This document shows positions 1 to 7,843 of a stretch of 64,000 nt of DNA, in pieces. The stretch lies in assembly GCF_028736175.1 (NCBI RefSeq), contig NZ_CP117880.1, positions 4,526,001 through 4,590,000 of the forward strand, given 5' to 3'. A model generated the notes under the pieces. The model made no database searches and was not told the DNA's origin. It saw only the letters and a program-made list of their open reading frames with translations. How positions within the stretch are numbered: the first letter of the stretch is position 1; the number at the start of each line of letters is the position of its first letter. The position numbers were made by a program, and so were the translations under genes. This stretch comes from Sphingobacterium oryzagri. GTDB taxonomy: Bacteria > Bacteroidota > Bacteroidia > Sphingobacteriales > Sphingobacteriaceae.

Positions 1-1320
1 CGCTTCTACTATTGCTCTAAAGATTCGCGGTGCATCTGTACCCAGATGAAGTCCTTGGATAGCACCTTTTAAAGTTTGGTCGGCATCTGGTGTGCGACGG
101 CCGTTAAACCAATCAATTGCCAGTTCTGAAGATAGCGTTACCGGAAGTGCTTCTGCTTTTTTGCTAAGCGCAGGTATTAATTGGCTATCGATCAATGCTG
201 TAATCTTTTCAACATCATCTTCCGCGATGCCCTGCGCTTCTGCCAAAAGATTGGCCACAGGCCACATCAAGATCTGTTTAAACCAGGCATAAGCATCGCC
301 GAAAGCCGATTGTCCGGCTTCCATGCCGATCATGCCCGGAATAATGGAACCATCAACCTGGCCGCAAATTCCTTTTACCAACGTATCTGCTACTTCTTCT
401 TTTGGAGCGACCAGCATATCGCAGGTCGATGTTCCCATAACTTTGCTGAGGTAATATGGCTCAATTTGCCCGCCTACAGCGCCCATATGACAATCAAACG
501 CGCCGACGCCGATCACGACATCGCTGGATAAACCTAAACGCGTAGCCCACTCTTCGGATAGATTCCCTGCGGATTCGGCAGATGTATATGTTTCTGTAAA
601 AAGTCGCTCGGTAATACCATCGAGTAATGGATCTAGCGAACTAAAAAAGTTATTCGGCGGTAAACCGCCTTCAAACGCTGCTGCCCACAAAGATTTATGC
701 CCTGCCGCACAGACGCTCCTTTTGATAGCAGCCGCTCGTGTTCCGCCAGTCAACAAAAATGGAATATAATCACAGTGCTCTACCCAGGTGTACAGCGCAG
801 AACGAACAGACTCATCGGCGCGCAAAACGTGCAGTAATTTTGCCCAAAACCATTCGGACGAATAAATGCCGCCTACGTATTGTAAATAATCGATATCAAA
901 TTGCTTAGCATGATCGTTGATTTCCTGCGCTTCGCCGACAGCGGTATGATCTTTCCACAAGACAAACATCGCATTGGGATTATCCGCAAACTCGTCTAAC
1001 AAAGCCAGAGGAACGCCAGCTTCGTTGACCGCGACAGGCGTAGACCCGGTCGTATCAACCGATATTGCCTTTACATCTTTTGCAATCGAAGCGCCGCCAG
1101 CTTTGGCTATACATTCCGTTATCGTAGACTCCAGGCCTTCGATATAATCCAGCGGATGCTGGCGAAATTGGCTGGCCGAAGCATCGCAGAAGGCGCCTTT
1201 TTTCCATCTCGGATAATAAAATACCGATGAAGAAACTTCTTCGCCACTATTTGCGTCTACCAGAACCGATCGAACGGAGTCACTCCCATAATCTACGCCG
1301 ATCACATACGATTTATTCAT
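1..1320 (-). CDS. araB: L-ribulokinase AraB, 3' end cut by window edge
   Basis: This would be the cytoplasmic kinase that phosphorylates L-ribulose to L-ribulose 5-phosphate in L-arabinose catabolism. The reading frame is open from an ATG at 1320 to the window edge, giving the first 440 residues of a protein that is usually about 550-570 long. The N-terminus IGVDYGSDSVRSVLVD is the FGGY-kinase phosphate-binding segment typical of AraB, and GVGAFDCHMGAVGGQIEP and KVMGTSTCDMLVA match the AraB middle region. The gene is divergent from an AraR-type regulator, which supports the assignment over other FGGY kinases (xylulokinase, rhamnulokinase). Confidence is high for the family. No stop codon is visible because the window ends. 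Confidence 0.93.
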   Translation of the reverse strand, partial: MNKSYVIGVDYGSDSVRSVLVDANSGEEVSSSVFYYPRWKKGAFCDASASQFRQHPLDYIEGLESTITECIAKAGGASIAKDVKAISVDTTGSTPVAVNEAGVPLALLDEFADNPNAMFVLWKDHTAVGEAQEINDHAKQFDIDYLQYVGGIYSSEWFWAKLLHVLRADESVRSALYTWVEHCDYIPFLLTGGTRAAAIKRSVCAAGHKSLWAAAFEGGLPPNNFFSSLDPLLDGITERLFTETYTSAESAGNLSEEWATRLGLSSDVVIGVGAFDCHMGAVGGQIEPYYLSKVMGTSTCDMLVAPKEEVADTLVKGICGQVDGSIIPGMIGMEAGQSAFGDAYAWFKQILMWPVANLLAEAQGIAEDDVEKITALIDSQLIPALSKKAEALPVTLSSELAIDWFNGRRTPDADQTLKGAIQGLHLGTDAPRIFRAIVEA

Positions 1321-1692
1321 TATTTAATACCTTTTGCTTTTGAACACTGATTTATAATACGTTTCTAAATCTAAGCTTCACCTGCTAACTAAAAGAGCTG
1401 AAAAAGTGTATGCTTACGATTATTAGTGTCAAATTAACATTTATTTATTAACAAAACGAAATTTTTGTTTATTTTTTCAGCAAAATCTAATTAGCATGAT
1501 CTTTTAACATTGTTTACGGCTGTTTAGCGTCAGCAGGGATCGAGAGGTAACTAATGGCTAACCCGACGAAATATAGGGCTAGACAACCTTAGTAAACAGA
1601 AAATTTATAAATTTTAAGAACTATTTTATAGATTTGAAAATCTGCAACAGCAGTGCCCGTGCAAAAAAATTAATAATGAAGAGAACTCTACT
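1321..1692. promoter_or_regulatory. araB-araR divergent intergenic region
   Basis: This 372-bp AT-rich region separates the divergent araB and araR genes and should hold both promoters. An inverted repeat lies at 1450-1469 (AACAAAA, 6-bp spacer, TTTTGTT). That is a plausible AraR operator, but I cannot match it to a documented AraR consensus from memory. I found no clear TAnnTTTG box for either gene and no ORF. Confidence 0.45.
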
Positions 1693-2394
1693 ATGAACTT
1701 CTACACAAGTGAACCCGGTATACTCTTAGCGGTAGACTGTATAATATTTGGATTTAATGGCGAATCCTTAGAAATTCTATTGATAAAACGGGGCTTCGAA
1801 CCCGAACGAAATAAGTGGAGTTTAATGGGGGGCTTTGTACAACCGGATGAAAGCCCGGAAGGTGCGGCGTCACGCGTGCTTACCCAATTGACAGGATTGG
1901 AAGATCTCTATATGGAAAATTGCGGCATCTTTGGTGATCCTAAACGGGAAAGTCAAGGACGCGTGGTAAGTATTACCTATTTTGCCTTGATTGATACCCA
2001 TAAATATGAGCATATCATCAGCGATCATTACGAAGCAAAATGGTTTCCGCTAGATCAACATCCAAATCTGATTTTTGATCATGAGCAAATGATTGCCGCT
2101 GCAAAAAAAGAATTGCGAACTAAAGCGGCGCTCTACCCTATATTGTTTGAACTTTTACCAGAGAAGTTTACCATCCCACAAATTGCTTCACTCTATGAAT
2201 GTGTGTACAACATCGAGCTGGATAAACGTAATTTTAGTCGTAAACTGCTGGCATCTGATCTTATTATCAAACTGAAAGAGAAGGATAAAGAAAATTCCAA
2301 AAAAGGCGCTTTCTATTACCGGCTTAACACGGATATCTACAAAGAAAAGATCATGTCCTTTTTGCGTTATTTACCAAGCTGGTCGGTTGATTAA
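1693..2394 (+). CDS. araR: AraR-type Nudix-domain transcriptional regulator
   Basis: This is a 233-residue regulator with an N-terminal Nudix fold (about residues 8-140) and a C-terminal winged-helix DNA-binding domain (about 145-230). This arrangement is the NrtR/AraR family; in Bacteroides, AraR controls L-arabinose genes and senses arabinose. The Nudix box is degenerate: G47 and E53 are kept, but the R-E-U-x-E-E part reads R61-V-L-T-Q-L, so the metal-binding glutamates are gone. The domain should therefore bind a ligand rather than hydrolyse one. The gene is divergent from araB, which fits local control of arabinose use. The start follows a purine-rich stretch (AAGAGAACTCTACT). Family confidence is high; the ligand is inferred from context. 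Confidence 0.85.
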   Translation: MNFYTSEPGILLAVDCIIFGFNGESLEILLIKRGFEPERNKWSLMGGFVQPDESPEGAASRVLTQLTGLEDLYMENCGIFGDPKRESQGRVVSITYFALIDTHKYEHIISDHYEAKWFPLDQHPNLIFDHEQMIAAAKKELRTKAALYPILFELLPEKFTIPQIASLYECVYNIELDKRNFSRKLLASDLIIKLKEKDKENSKKGAFYYRLNTDIYKEKIMSFLRYLPSWSVD

Positions 2395-2412
2395 CCGCTC
2401 TTTAAAAACAAA

Positions 2413-2564
2413 GAGGCTGTCCAAAAAGCTAATCGATTAACTTCAAAATGCGTCGTGGCGAGGAAGTATGACGAAGCAATCTGCATTGTTATTTGATAAG
2501 ATTGCTTCGTCGTCGTTCCTTCGTTCTCGCAATGAAATTTAATCACTTTTTAGACACCTTCCTC
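2413..2564. repeat. Palindromic intergenic repeat (REP/MITE-like)
   Basis: This is an element of about 150 bp with nested inverted repeats between the convergent ends of araR and the susD gene. The inner arms are perfect: GACGAAGCAATCT at 2470-2482 and its complement at 2499-2511. The outer ends also pair imperfectly (GAGGCTGTCCAAAAAG at 2413-2428 with the complement of 2546-2564). It has no ORF, so it could be a non-autonomous mobile repeat, a REP-type palindrome or simply a strong two-way terminator. I saw no second copy in this window. Confidence 0.6.
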
Positions 2565-2578
2565 GTTATAAAAAACCA

Positions 2579-4288
2579 TTATTTCGGATAGCCCGGGTTT
2601 TGTACCAAGGCATTTCCTTCTTTATTATTCAATTGAATTTCGCTCAGCGGAATGGGTAGCAAGGTATTAAAATCCTGGAAACCGCTTGTAATCTTATTGG
2701 CCGGGCCTTGATCGGTGTTTAGCACCATACGCTCTTTTAGCTTCCCGGTACGCACTAAAGTCATCCGTCTATTTTCTTCTGCAATCAGCTCGCGTGCGCG
2801 CTCGTCCAGAATAAAGTCTAGCGTAATTTGCGCGGCTGTCACGGCTCCCAATGTGCTATTGCCAGAACTTGTACGTGCATTTTTAAAGGCGCGATTTCGC
2901 AAGACATTGATATCTGCGGCTGCGCCCGCAGTATTATTTTGACGTAAGCGTGCTTCGGCGCGTAGCAGGTAAGTTTCACCAAAACGCATCACAGGCCAAT
3001 CTTTCACCAAGGCGTATCCAAAATCATCAAGCGGATCATAGCCACCCCATTTTGTAGGGAAAGGATACCACACTTCCAAACTATCGGCGCGGAAAGGCAC
3101 CACCTTATCGCCCGTGCGGATCGTCACGTTACGAACACCCGCATCTTTTGCCACGCGAAAACCAGCAGCATCGATACCGATTTCTGTGCTGAAGTTAGGA
3201 CGATTGTAATTTGTGGTTCGGCGAATATTGTAATTACTGTTCCGAATATCACCCGCCAAGCCACGCCATACCGTATACTTCATAAAATTACTCAAGCGTA
3301 GCCGCCCATTTCCACGTCCGCCAAGCGAGTCGGCGTTAACCATGCCATCCCATTTGTGGTAGCCCGGTTGCCATATGCGGCGATGTTGCGGATTATCGAT
3401 CGTTCCACCGTTTACTTCCCGGTTTAATTCGACTTCAAACGTCCAGATCGCTTCGGTATTTCCTTCTGATCTGCGCATATTGCCTTGCCGAAACATATCG
3501 CGGTAATAGTCGCCGCCTTCGGCAAGATAATCACCATAGCGTGTTTCAATCAACTTATATTTAGCGCCGTCAATAATGGCGGTCGACATGGCCTCGGACT
3601 TTGCGAAGAAACTGGCATCACGCACGCCGATGCGCAAGAACGCTTCGGCGGCAAGCTGACGTGCCATATCTTTATTGATCCGACTTTCTGTAGCTGCACT
3701 GCCTACCTCGGGCAAGTTGCTAACCGCAAAGTTCAGATCTTCTTCGATAACCGCATCAATACTCGCTACAGCCGTTCTACTGTAATTAAATGTTGGAACG
3801 GTGATAGATTCTGTCAACAAAGGCACATCTCCCCATAGCGTTACCAAGGTATTGTAGGCGTATGCGCGGAAGAAACGTGCCTCGGCCGCGGCTTTCGGAT
3901 TTTCTTCGCCTGCCGATTTTATGATGGTATTCGCATTGTTGATCAGCTCATAACTTTTTGTCCAGAGGTAGCTTACGCCGCCATTTTCAGAGTTTAAATC
4001 TGCATACTGGTAAAATGGGTTTTCAACACCTTGTGTTGATCCGGCACTGGTAATATCCATACCGATTTGCCAACAGGACAGAAAACCTTGCTGACCACTC
4101 ATTCCCCATAATTGAGCGTAAATATAATGCAGACCAATCAACTGGTTTTCAATAGTCGAAGGATCATTCGCTCCTGCATCGTAATTGGAATAGGGTTTTT
4201 CATCGAGGTAGCTATCGCTGCACGAGCTTGCGCCCAGAGATAACAAAGCAAGAAGCGAAAATATTTTTGTGTGTTTATATATCGTCAT
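2579..4288 (-). CDS. SusD/RagB-family glycan-binding lipoprotein
   Basis: This is a 569-residue outer-surface lipoprotein that would capture oligosaccharide and lid the SusC channel encoded just upstream. The signal peptide ends in a lipobox (LGASSC, Cys at about 23). The SusD fold is shown by the TPR-like N-terminal part (LGLHYIYAQLWG region, ARFFRAYAYNTLVTLWGDVPLL) and by the C-terminal ERARELIAEENRRM motif followed by the family ending LNNKEGNALVQNPGYPK. The gene starts 9 bp after the susC stop, so the two are surely cotranscribed. It belongs to the left SusCD pair of the RG-I locus. The ligand cannot be read from sequence. Confidence 0.93.
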   Translation of the reverse strand: MTIYKHTKIFSLLALLSLGASSCSDSYLDEKPYSNYDAGANDPSTIENQLIGLHYIYAQLWGMSGQQGFLSCWQIGMDITSAGSTQGVENPFYQYADLNSENGGVSYLWTKSYELINNANTIIKSAGEENPKAAAEARFFRAYAYNTLVTLWGDVPLLTESITVPTFNYSRTAVASIDAVIEEDLNFAVSNLPEVGSAATESRINKDMARQLAAEAFLRIGVRDASFFAKSEAMSTAIIDGAKYKLIETRYGDYLAEGGDYYRDMFRQGNMRRSEGNTEAIWTFEVELNREVNGGTIDNPQHRRIWQPGYHKWDGMVNADSLGGRGNGRLRLSNFMKYTVWRGLAGDIRNSNYNIRRTTNYNRPNFSTEIGIDAAGFRVAKDAGVRNVTIRTGDKVVPFRADSLEVWYPFPTKWGGYDPLDDFGYALVKDWPVMRFGETYLLRAEARLRQNNTAGAAADINVLRNRAFKNARTSSGNSTLGAVTAAQITLDFILDERARELIAEENRRMTLVRTGKLKERMVLNTDQGPANKITSGFQDFNTLLPIPLSEIQLNNKEGNALVQNPGYPK

Positions 4289-4297
4289 GACTGTATA

Positions 4298-7200
4298 TTA
4301 AAAAGTAAGGTTTAAACCAACAACATAGGTGCGCACCATCGGGTAATTTAAGGCGTCGCCAACACCATCTACGCTGTTTCCGCGCGGCACATCGCGCGCT
4401 TCCGGATCCCAGCCCAACCAATTGGTCCAGGTGTATAAGTTACGACCGCTCACGTAAGCAGTAACTCCGCCGATGCCGATCTTACTAGCCGCTGCCACGG
4501 GCAAATTGTAACTAAATGTCACATCTTTCAACCGTGTGAAACTCGCATTGGACGGAAAGCCATAACCGTAGATATTTGACCGATTGCTCAACGAGCGCCA
4601 CTCATTACTTTGGTTTTCTGGTGTCCAATAACCCAGTTCGGCTGGTGTGCTACGTCTACCCATTTCATCAGAAGCACCACCGATCTGTGGATTATTGCGA
4701 AGCGTACCTTGCACCGTGCTGATAAAAATATTCAGACTAAAATCTTTGTAGGTAAAGGTATTGGTTAAACCACCCGTCCATTTTGGCGCCCGTTGGCCCA
4801 ATATTGAGCGATCATCGTTATTAATGATACCGTCTCCATTTAAATCGGCCAATTTAACGGCTCCAGCCTCAGCTTGCTCATCCCAACCTTTATTCGCACC
4901 AGCAGCGATCTCTGCCTCTTGCCAAATGCCGACTTTCGTGTAATCGTAAATTACGCCAACGGGATGCCCAATAAACCAGCGGTTACCCAAATCATCTTTA
5001 CCATCGCCGTAGATATCCACAATTTTATTTTTATTGTGCGCAAAAACGAGCGTTGTAGACCAGGTGAAGTTTTCTTTAACGACGTTTTTAGAGGTTAAGG
5101 TTACATCGATACCGGTATTTTCTAATTTTCCTAGATTGCTCCATACTTGTGAGAAACCGGTTAGCCTTGGCAAACTTTGTTGCAGAAGCATATCCTGCGT
5201 ATGCGTTTTATAGAACTCTACCGTACCGCTTAAGCGGTTATTCCAAAGTCCAAAATCAACACCGGTATTGAAACCTGCTGTCTTTTCCCATCGCAAATCG
5301 CCATTCCCCATTTGTGTCCGAAGTCGTATAGCCGCATTTGACAAACCGCCCATGGCTAATGGGTTGGAATCCATTAACGAAAGTGTTTGGTAGATGCCAA
5401 TCGCTTCATTACCCGAAACGCCGTAAGATATACGCCATTTTAAGTTGTTAATTACATCTTTGGTATTGGCCATAAACGATTCGTTGTGGATATTCCAAGC
5501 AAAGGCCGCCGAAGGAAACGTCCCAAATTTGTTGTTGCTACCGAAAACGGAGGCTCCGTCGCGGCGAACCGTTAACGTAGCCATATAGCGACTATCGTAT
5601 CCATAGTTCAAGCGCGCCATCTGCGAGAGCGACCGGTAAAGGTCGGCTACGGATGAAACTTTCTGCGTAGATGCACTACCCAAATTTCCCCAACCTAACG
5701 CATCATTCGGAAAAACTTCGCCTATAGCAATAGCTTGCTGATAATATTTGCTTTTTGATGCATACAATCCTGTAAAGTCCAGATGGTGCACACCGAAATC
5801 TTTGGTATAGGTCAAGATGTTTTCGATGGTGTAGGTTTGTGACTCCTGATTGGTAATGCGCCCCATTCCGGCAAAGTTATATACCGACTCACCTTCGTAT
5901 TCGTTAGTACGTTTGGGCACAAATGTATAACCGCCATTGAACTTGTATTTCAAACCAGCCAGTGGCGACCAAATTTGTCCAAAGTTCATTTCCGCGTAAC
6001 CATTCAATGTGACGTTAAATTCTCTTCTTTCCGGATTTAACGTGGTTGGCAATAATGGGTTTGTCCACAATTGCTCCGAATACATTGGAAATTGTGTCAG
6101 TGTACCATCCTCGTTGTACATGCGTGCGTAAGGACTCATAGCCGCCGCTTGCATTAAGTTGGCACGTCCACCGTCTCTATCGTGAGAAGCAATAAAAGTA
6201 GATGTTCCGACCGCTAAATATTTGGTGGCCGTAAAATCGGTATTTGCGCGAAACGAGTAGCGTTTGTAATTATAGCCTTTCAAGATACCTTTTTGGTTTA
6301 GGTAATCTGTTGATATAAAATAACGCGCATTCTCACTTCCGCCCGATATCCCAACATTGTGGTTTTGGATAACACCGGTTTGCATCACCGCGTCCAACCA
6401 GTCTGTGGTCGTTCCATTGATATAATTATCGTATTCAAATTGATTACGAACCGGACCACCATTATACAATGCCGAATTGTTTATACGTGCATATTCCTGG
6501 TAGCGGTTTAGCAATTCCTCTCCGGAAACAGGCGTTAATATGTGCGCAGCTTCTTCCACCCCGCCATATCCGCTGTAGCGAATGGTCGGCGTACCTGTCG
6601 TTCCGCGTTTTGTCGTAATCAAAATAACACCGTTGGAGCCGTTTACCCCGTAAATAGCTACGGCTGATGGATCTTTCAAGATTTCCACCGATTCAATATC
6701 ATTCGGGTTAATATCGTTTAGCGACCCGTCTGTCCTGGTCAGTGGAATTCCATCGACCACGATATACGGCCCTGTCGATCCACTCATCGAGTTTTGGCCT
6801 CTCACCAGCGTACTGGGCGCGTCTCCCGGAACCGAAGATGCTTGGGAAATATTAACATTGGATACCGCTCCTTGAATGGCCTGCAGCACATTGGTTACGG
6901 GCAGTTTTGATAAGCGCTCTTTGGGCACCGAAGCAACAGAACCGGTGATATCAGAACGCTTTTGAGAGCCGTAGCCCACCACAACAAGCTCTTCCAGCAT
7001 ATTGTCTGACGGACTTAACTGGACATCAAGCGTGTTGCCGCTGCCTACAGTTACTTCTTTTTCAACATAACCTACATAAGTAAAAAGTAGGATAGCGCCA
7101 CGCGTCGCATCGATCGTAAAGTTACCATCTGTGCCGGATTGTGCACGCGCCGCTCCACCTTTAACGGCAACGGTAACGCCGCCGAGCCCTTCGCCGGTTG

Positions 7201-7321
7201 TTGCGTCTTTCACCTGCCCTCTGAGTGAAATTTGTTGCGAAAAACCTTGCGCAGCGCAAAGTACTCCGCATAAAAGCATAACAAAAGCTTTTAAATAAGT
7301 TTTAGTAATTTGTTTAAACAT
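4298..7321 (-). CDS. SusC/RagA-family TonB-linked outer membrane transporter
   Basis: This 1007-residue TonB-dependent receptor would import glycan fragments through the outer membrane. In order it has a signal peptide ending near QGFSQQ (about 28), a carboxypeptidase-regulatory-like domain (about 30-110, GQVKDATTGEGLGGVTVAV), the SusC hallmark EELVVVGYGSQKRSDITG leading to the plug domain, a plug with PYIVVDGIPL and ESVEILKDPSAVAIYG, and a beta-barrel ending in the aromatic-terminated strand VVGLNLTF. Length and motifs are full. It precedes its SusD partner by 9 bp. A 522-bp leader region lies upstream. Confidence 0.95.
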   Translation of the reverse strand: MFKQITKTYLKAFVMLLCGVLCAAQGFSQQISLRGQVKDATTGEGLGGVTVAVKGGAARAQSGTDGNFTIDATRGAILLFTYVGYVEKEVTVGSGNTLDVQLSPSDNMLEELVVVGYGSQKRSDITGSVASVPKERLSKLPVTNVLQAIQGAVSNVNISQASSVPGDAPSTLVRGQNSMSGSTGPYIVVDGIPLTRTDGSLNDINPNDIESVEILKDPSAVAIYGVNGSNGVILITTKRGTTGTPTIRYSGYGGVEEAAHILTPVSGEELLNRYQEYARINNSALYNGGPVRNQFEYDNYINGTTTDWLDAVMQTGVIQNHNVGISGGSENARYFISTDYLNQKGILKGYNYKRYSFRANTDFTATKYLAVGTSTFIASHDRDGGRANLMQAAAMSPYARMYNEDGTLTQFPMYSEQLWTNPLLPTTLNPERREFNVTLNGYAEMNFGQIWSPLAGLKYKFNGGYTFVPKRTNEYEGESVYNFAGMGRITNQESQTYTIENILTYTKDFGVHHLDFTGLYASKSKYYQQAIAIGEVFPNDALGWGNLGSASTQKVSSVADLYRSLSQMARLNYGYDSRYMATLTVRRDGASVFGSNNKFGTFPSAAFAWNIHNESFMANTKDVINNLKWRISYGVSGNEAIGIYQTLSLMDSNPLAMGGLSNAAIRLRTQMGNGDLRWEKTAGFNTGVDFGLWNNRLSGTVEFYKTHTQDMLLQQSLPRLTGFSQVWSNLGKLENTGIDVTLTSKNVVKENFTWSTTLVFAHNKNKIVDIYGDGKDDLGNRWFIGHPVGVIYDYTKVGIWQEAEIAAGANKGWDEQAEAGAVKLADLNGDGIINNDDRSILGQRAPKWTGGLTNTFTYKDFSLNIFISTVQGTLRNNPQIGGASDEMGRRSTPAELGYWTPENQSNEWRSLSNRSNIYGYGFPSNASFTRLKDVTFSYNLPVAAASKIGIGGVTAYVSGRNLYTWTNWLGWDPEARDVPRGNSVDGVGDALNYPMVRTYVVGLNLTF

Positions 7322-7365
7322 AGTTTTATTGGTTGTTATTTCTTGGTTAACATCGTTTTCTACCT

Positions 7366-7385
7366 TATTATCAATTTTGATAATA
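7366..7385. promoter_or_regulatory. 20-bp inverted repeat before susC
   Basis: The sequence TATTATCAATTTTGATAATA has perfect 9-bp arms around a TT centre, 45 bp upstream of the susC ATG. It could be an operator, for example for one of the GntR-type regulators, or a hairpin in the susC mRNA leader. No second copy was found in the window, so its partner is unknown. Confidence 0.45.
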
Positions 7386-7770
7386 CGACGTAGACATCTC
7401 CTTCCCTGCTAGTGGTGTGTTCAAATCGGTATCATATTCATGCGGTTTTCGTTCAAAAATGGTCAGCAGCACTTAAGCTCGACATATCATAATATACCCC
7501 TGTATTTCTATTCGACCTGCTGTCAAATCAGATTTTACGTAATGGTGTTTGCTTTCGGTTTATAGCTACCACAGTCGGCCGTGATGGTCCTCACTGCGGT
7601 ATAGCGATAAGACAAATATAGTTCTGGGCGGCAACGTTAATGTCTAATTTTGGTTCAAAATAGTCTAAAATAGCTTCAGGAACAGCTTATAGCTAGCTTT
7701 TCGCCGCCAAAAGTAATTTTAATAACTTTTGATCGGATCGCCAGCCTGTACAAATGACTGGCATGGTCAG

Positions 7771-7804
7771 CAATAAAAAAGGGGATTGCCCATCAGCAAT
7801 CCCC
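7771..7804 (-). terminator. Rho-independent terminator of the right susCD pair
   Basis: A GC-rich stem (GGGGATTGC at 7781-7789 pairing with GCAATCCCC at 7796-7804) with a 6-nt loop is followed in minus sense by a T-run (TTTTTTATTG). It sits 40 bp after the stop of the susD gene at 7844 and should end that transcript. Confidence 0.8.
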
Positions 7805-7843
7805 CATACATGGACGACAAAATTATTGATTCGTCGTTATCCT

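Larger units (their letters stand above)
7322..7843 (-). promoter_or_regulatory. Leader and promoter region of the left susCD pair
   Basis: This 522-bp gap has no gene. A -7-type box in minus sense (TATATTTG, 7613-7620) would start a 5' leader of about 285 nt; no good -33 partner is seen at the usual distance. A perfect inverted repeat lies 45 bp before the susC start (7366-7385). A half copy of the proposed HTCS operator (GGCAAC at 7630-7635) is 309 bp upstream of susC. The low-coordinate part is the leader; the part near 7781-7804 is the terminator of the next pair. Confidence 0.4.

Noticed and set aside
7630-7648. A sixth HTCS operator upstream of the left susC
   Set aside because: Only the GTTGCC end matches; the CAGG half-sites are missing. 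I keep it as a half-site note, not as a member of the motif set.
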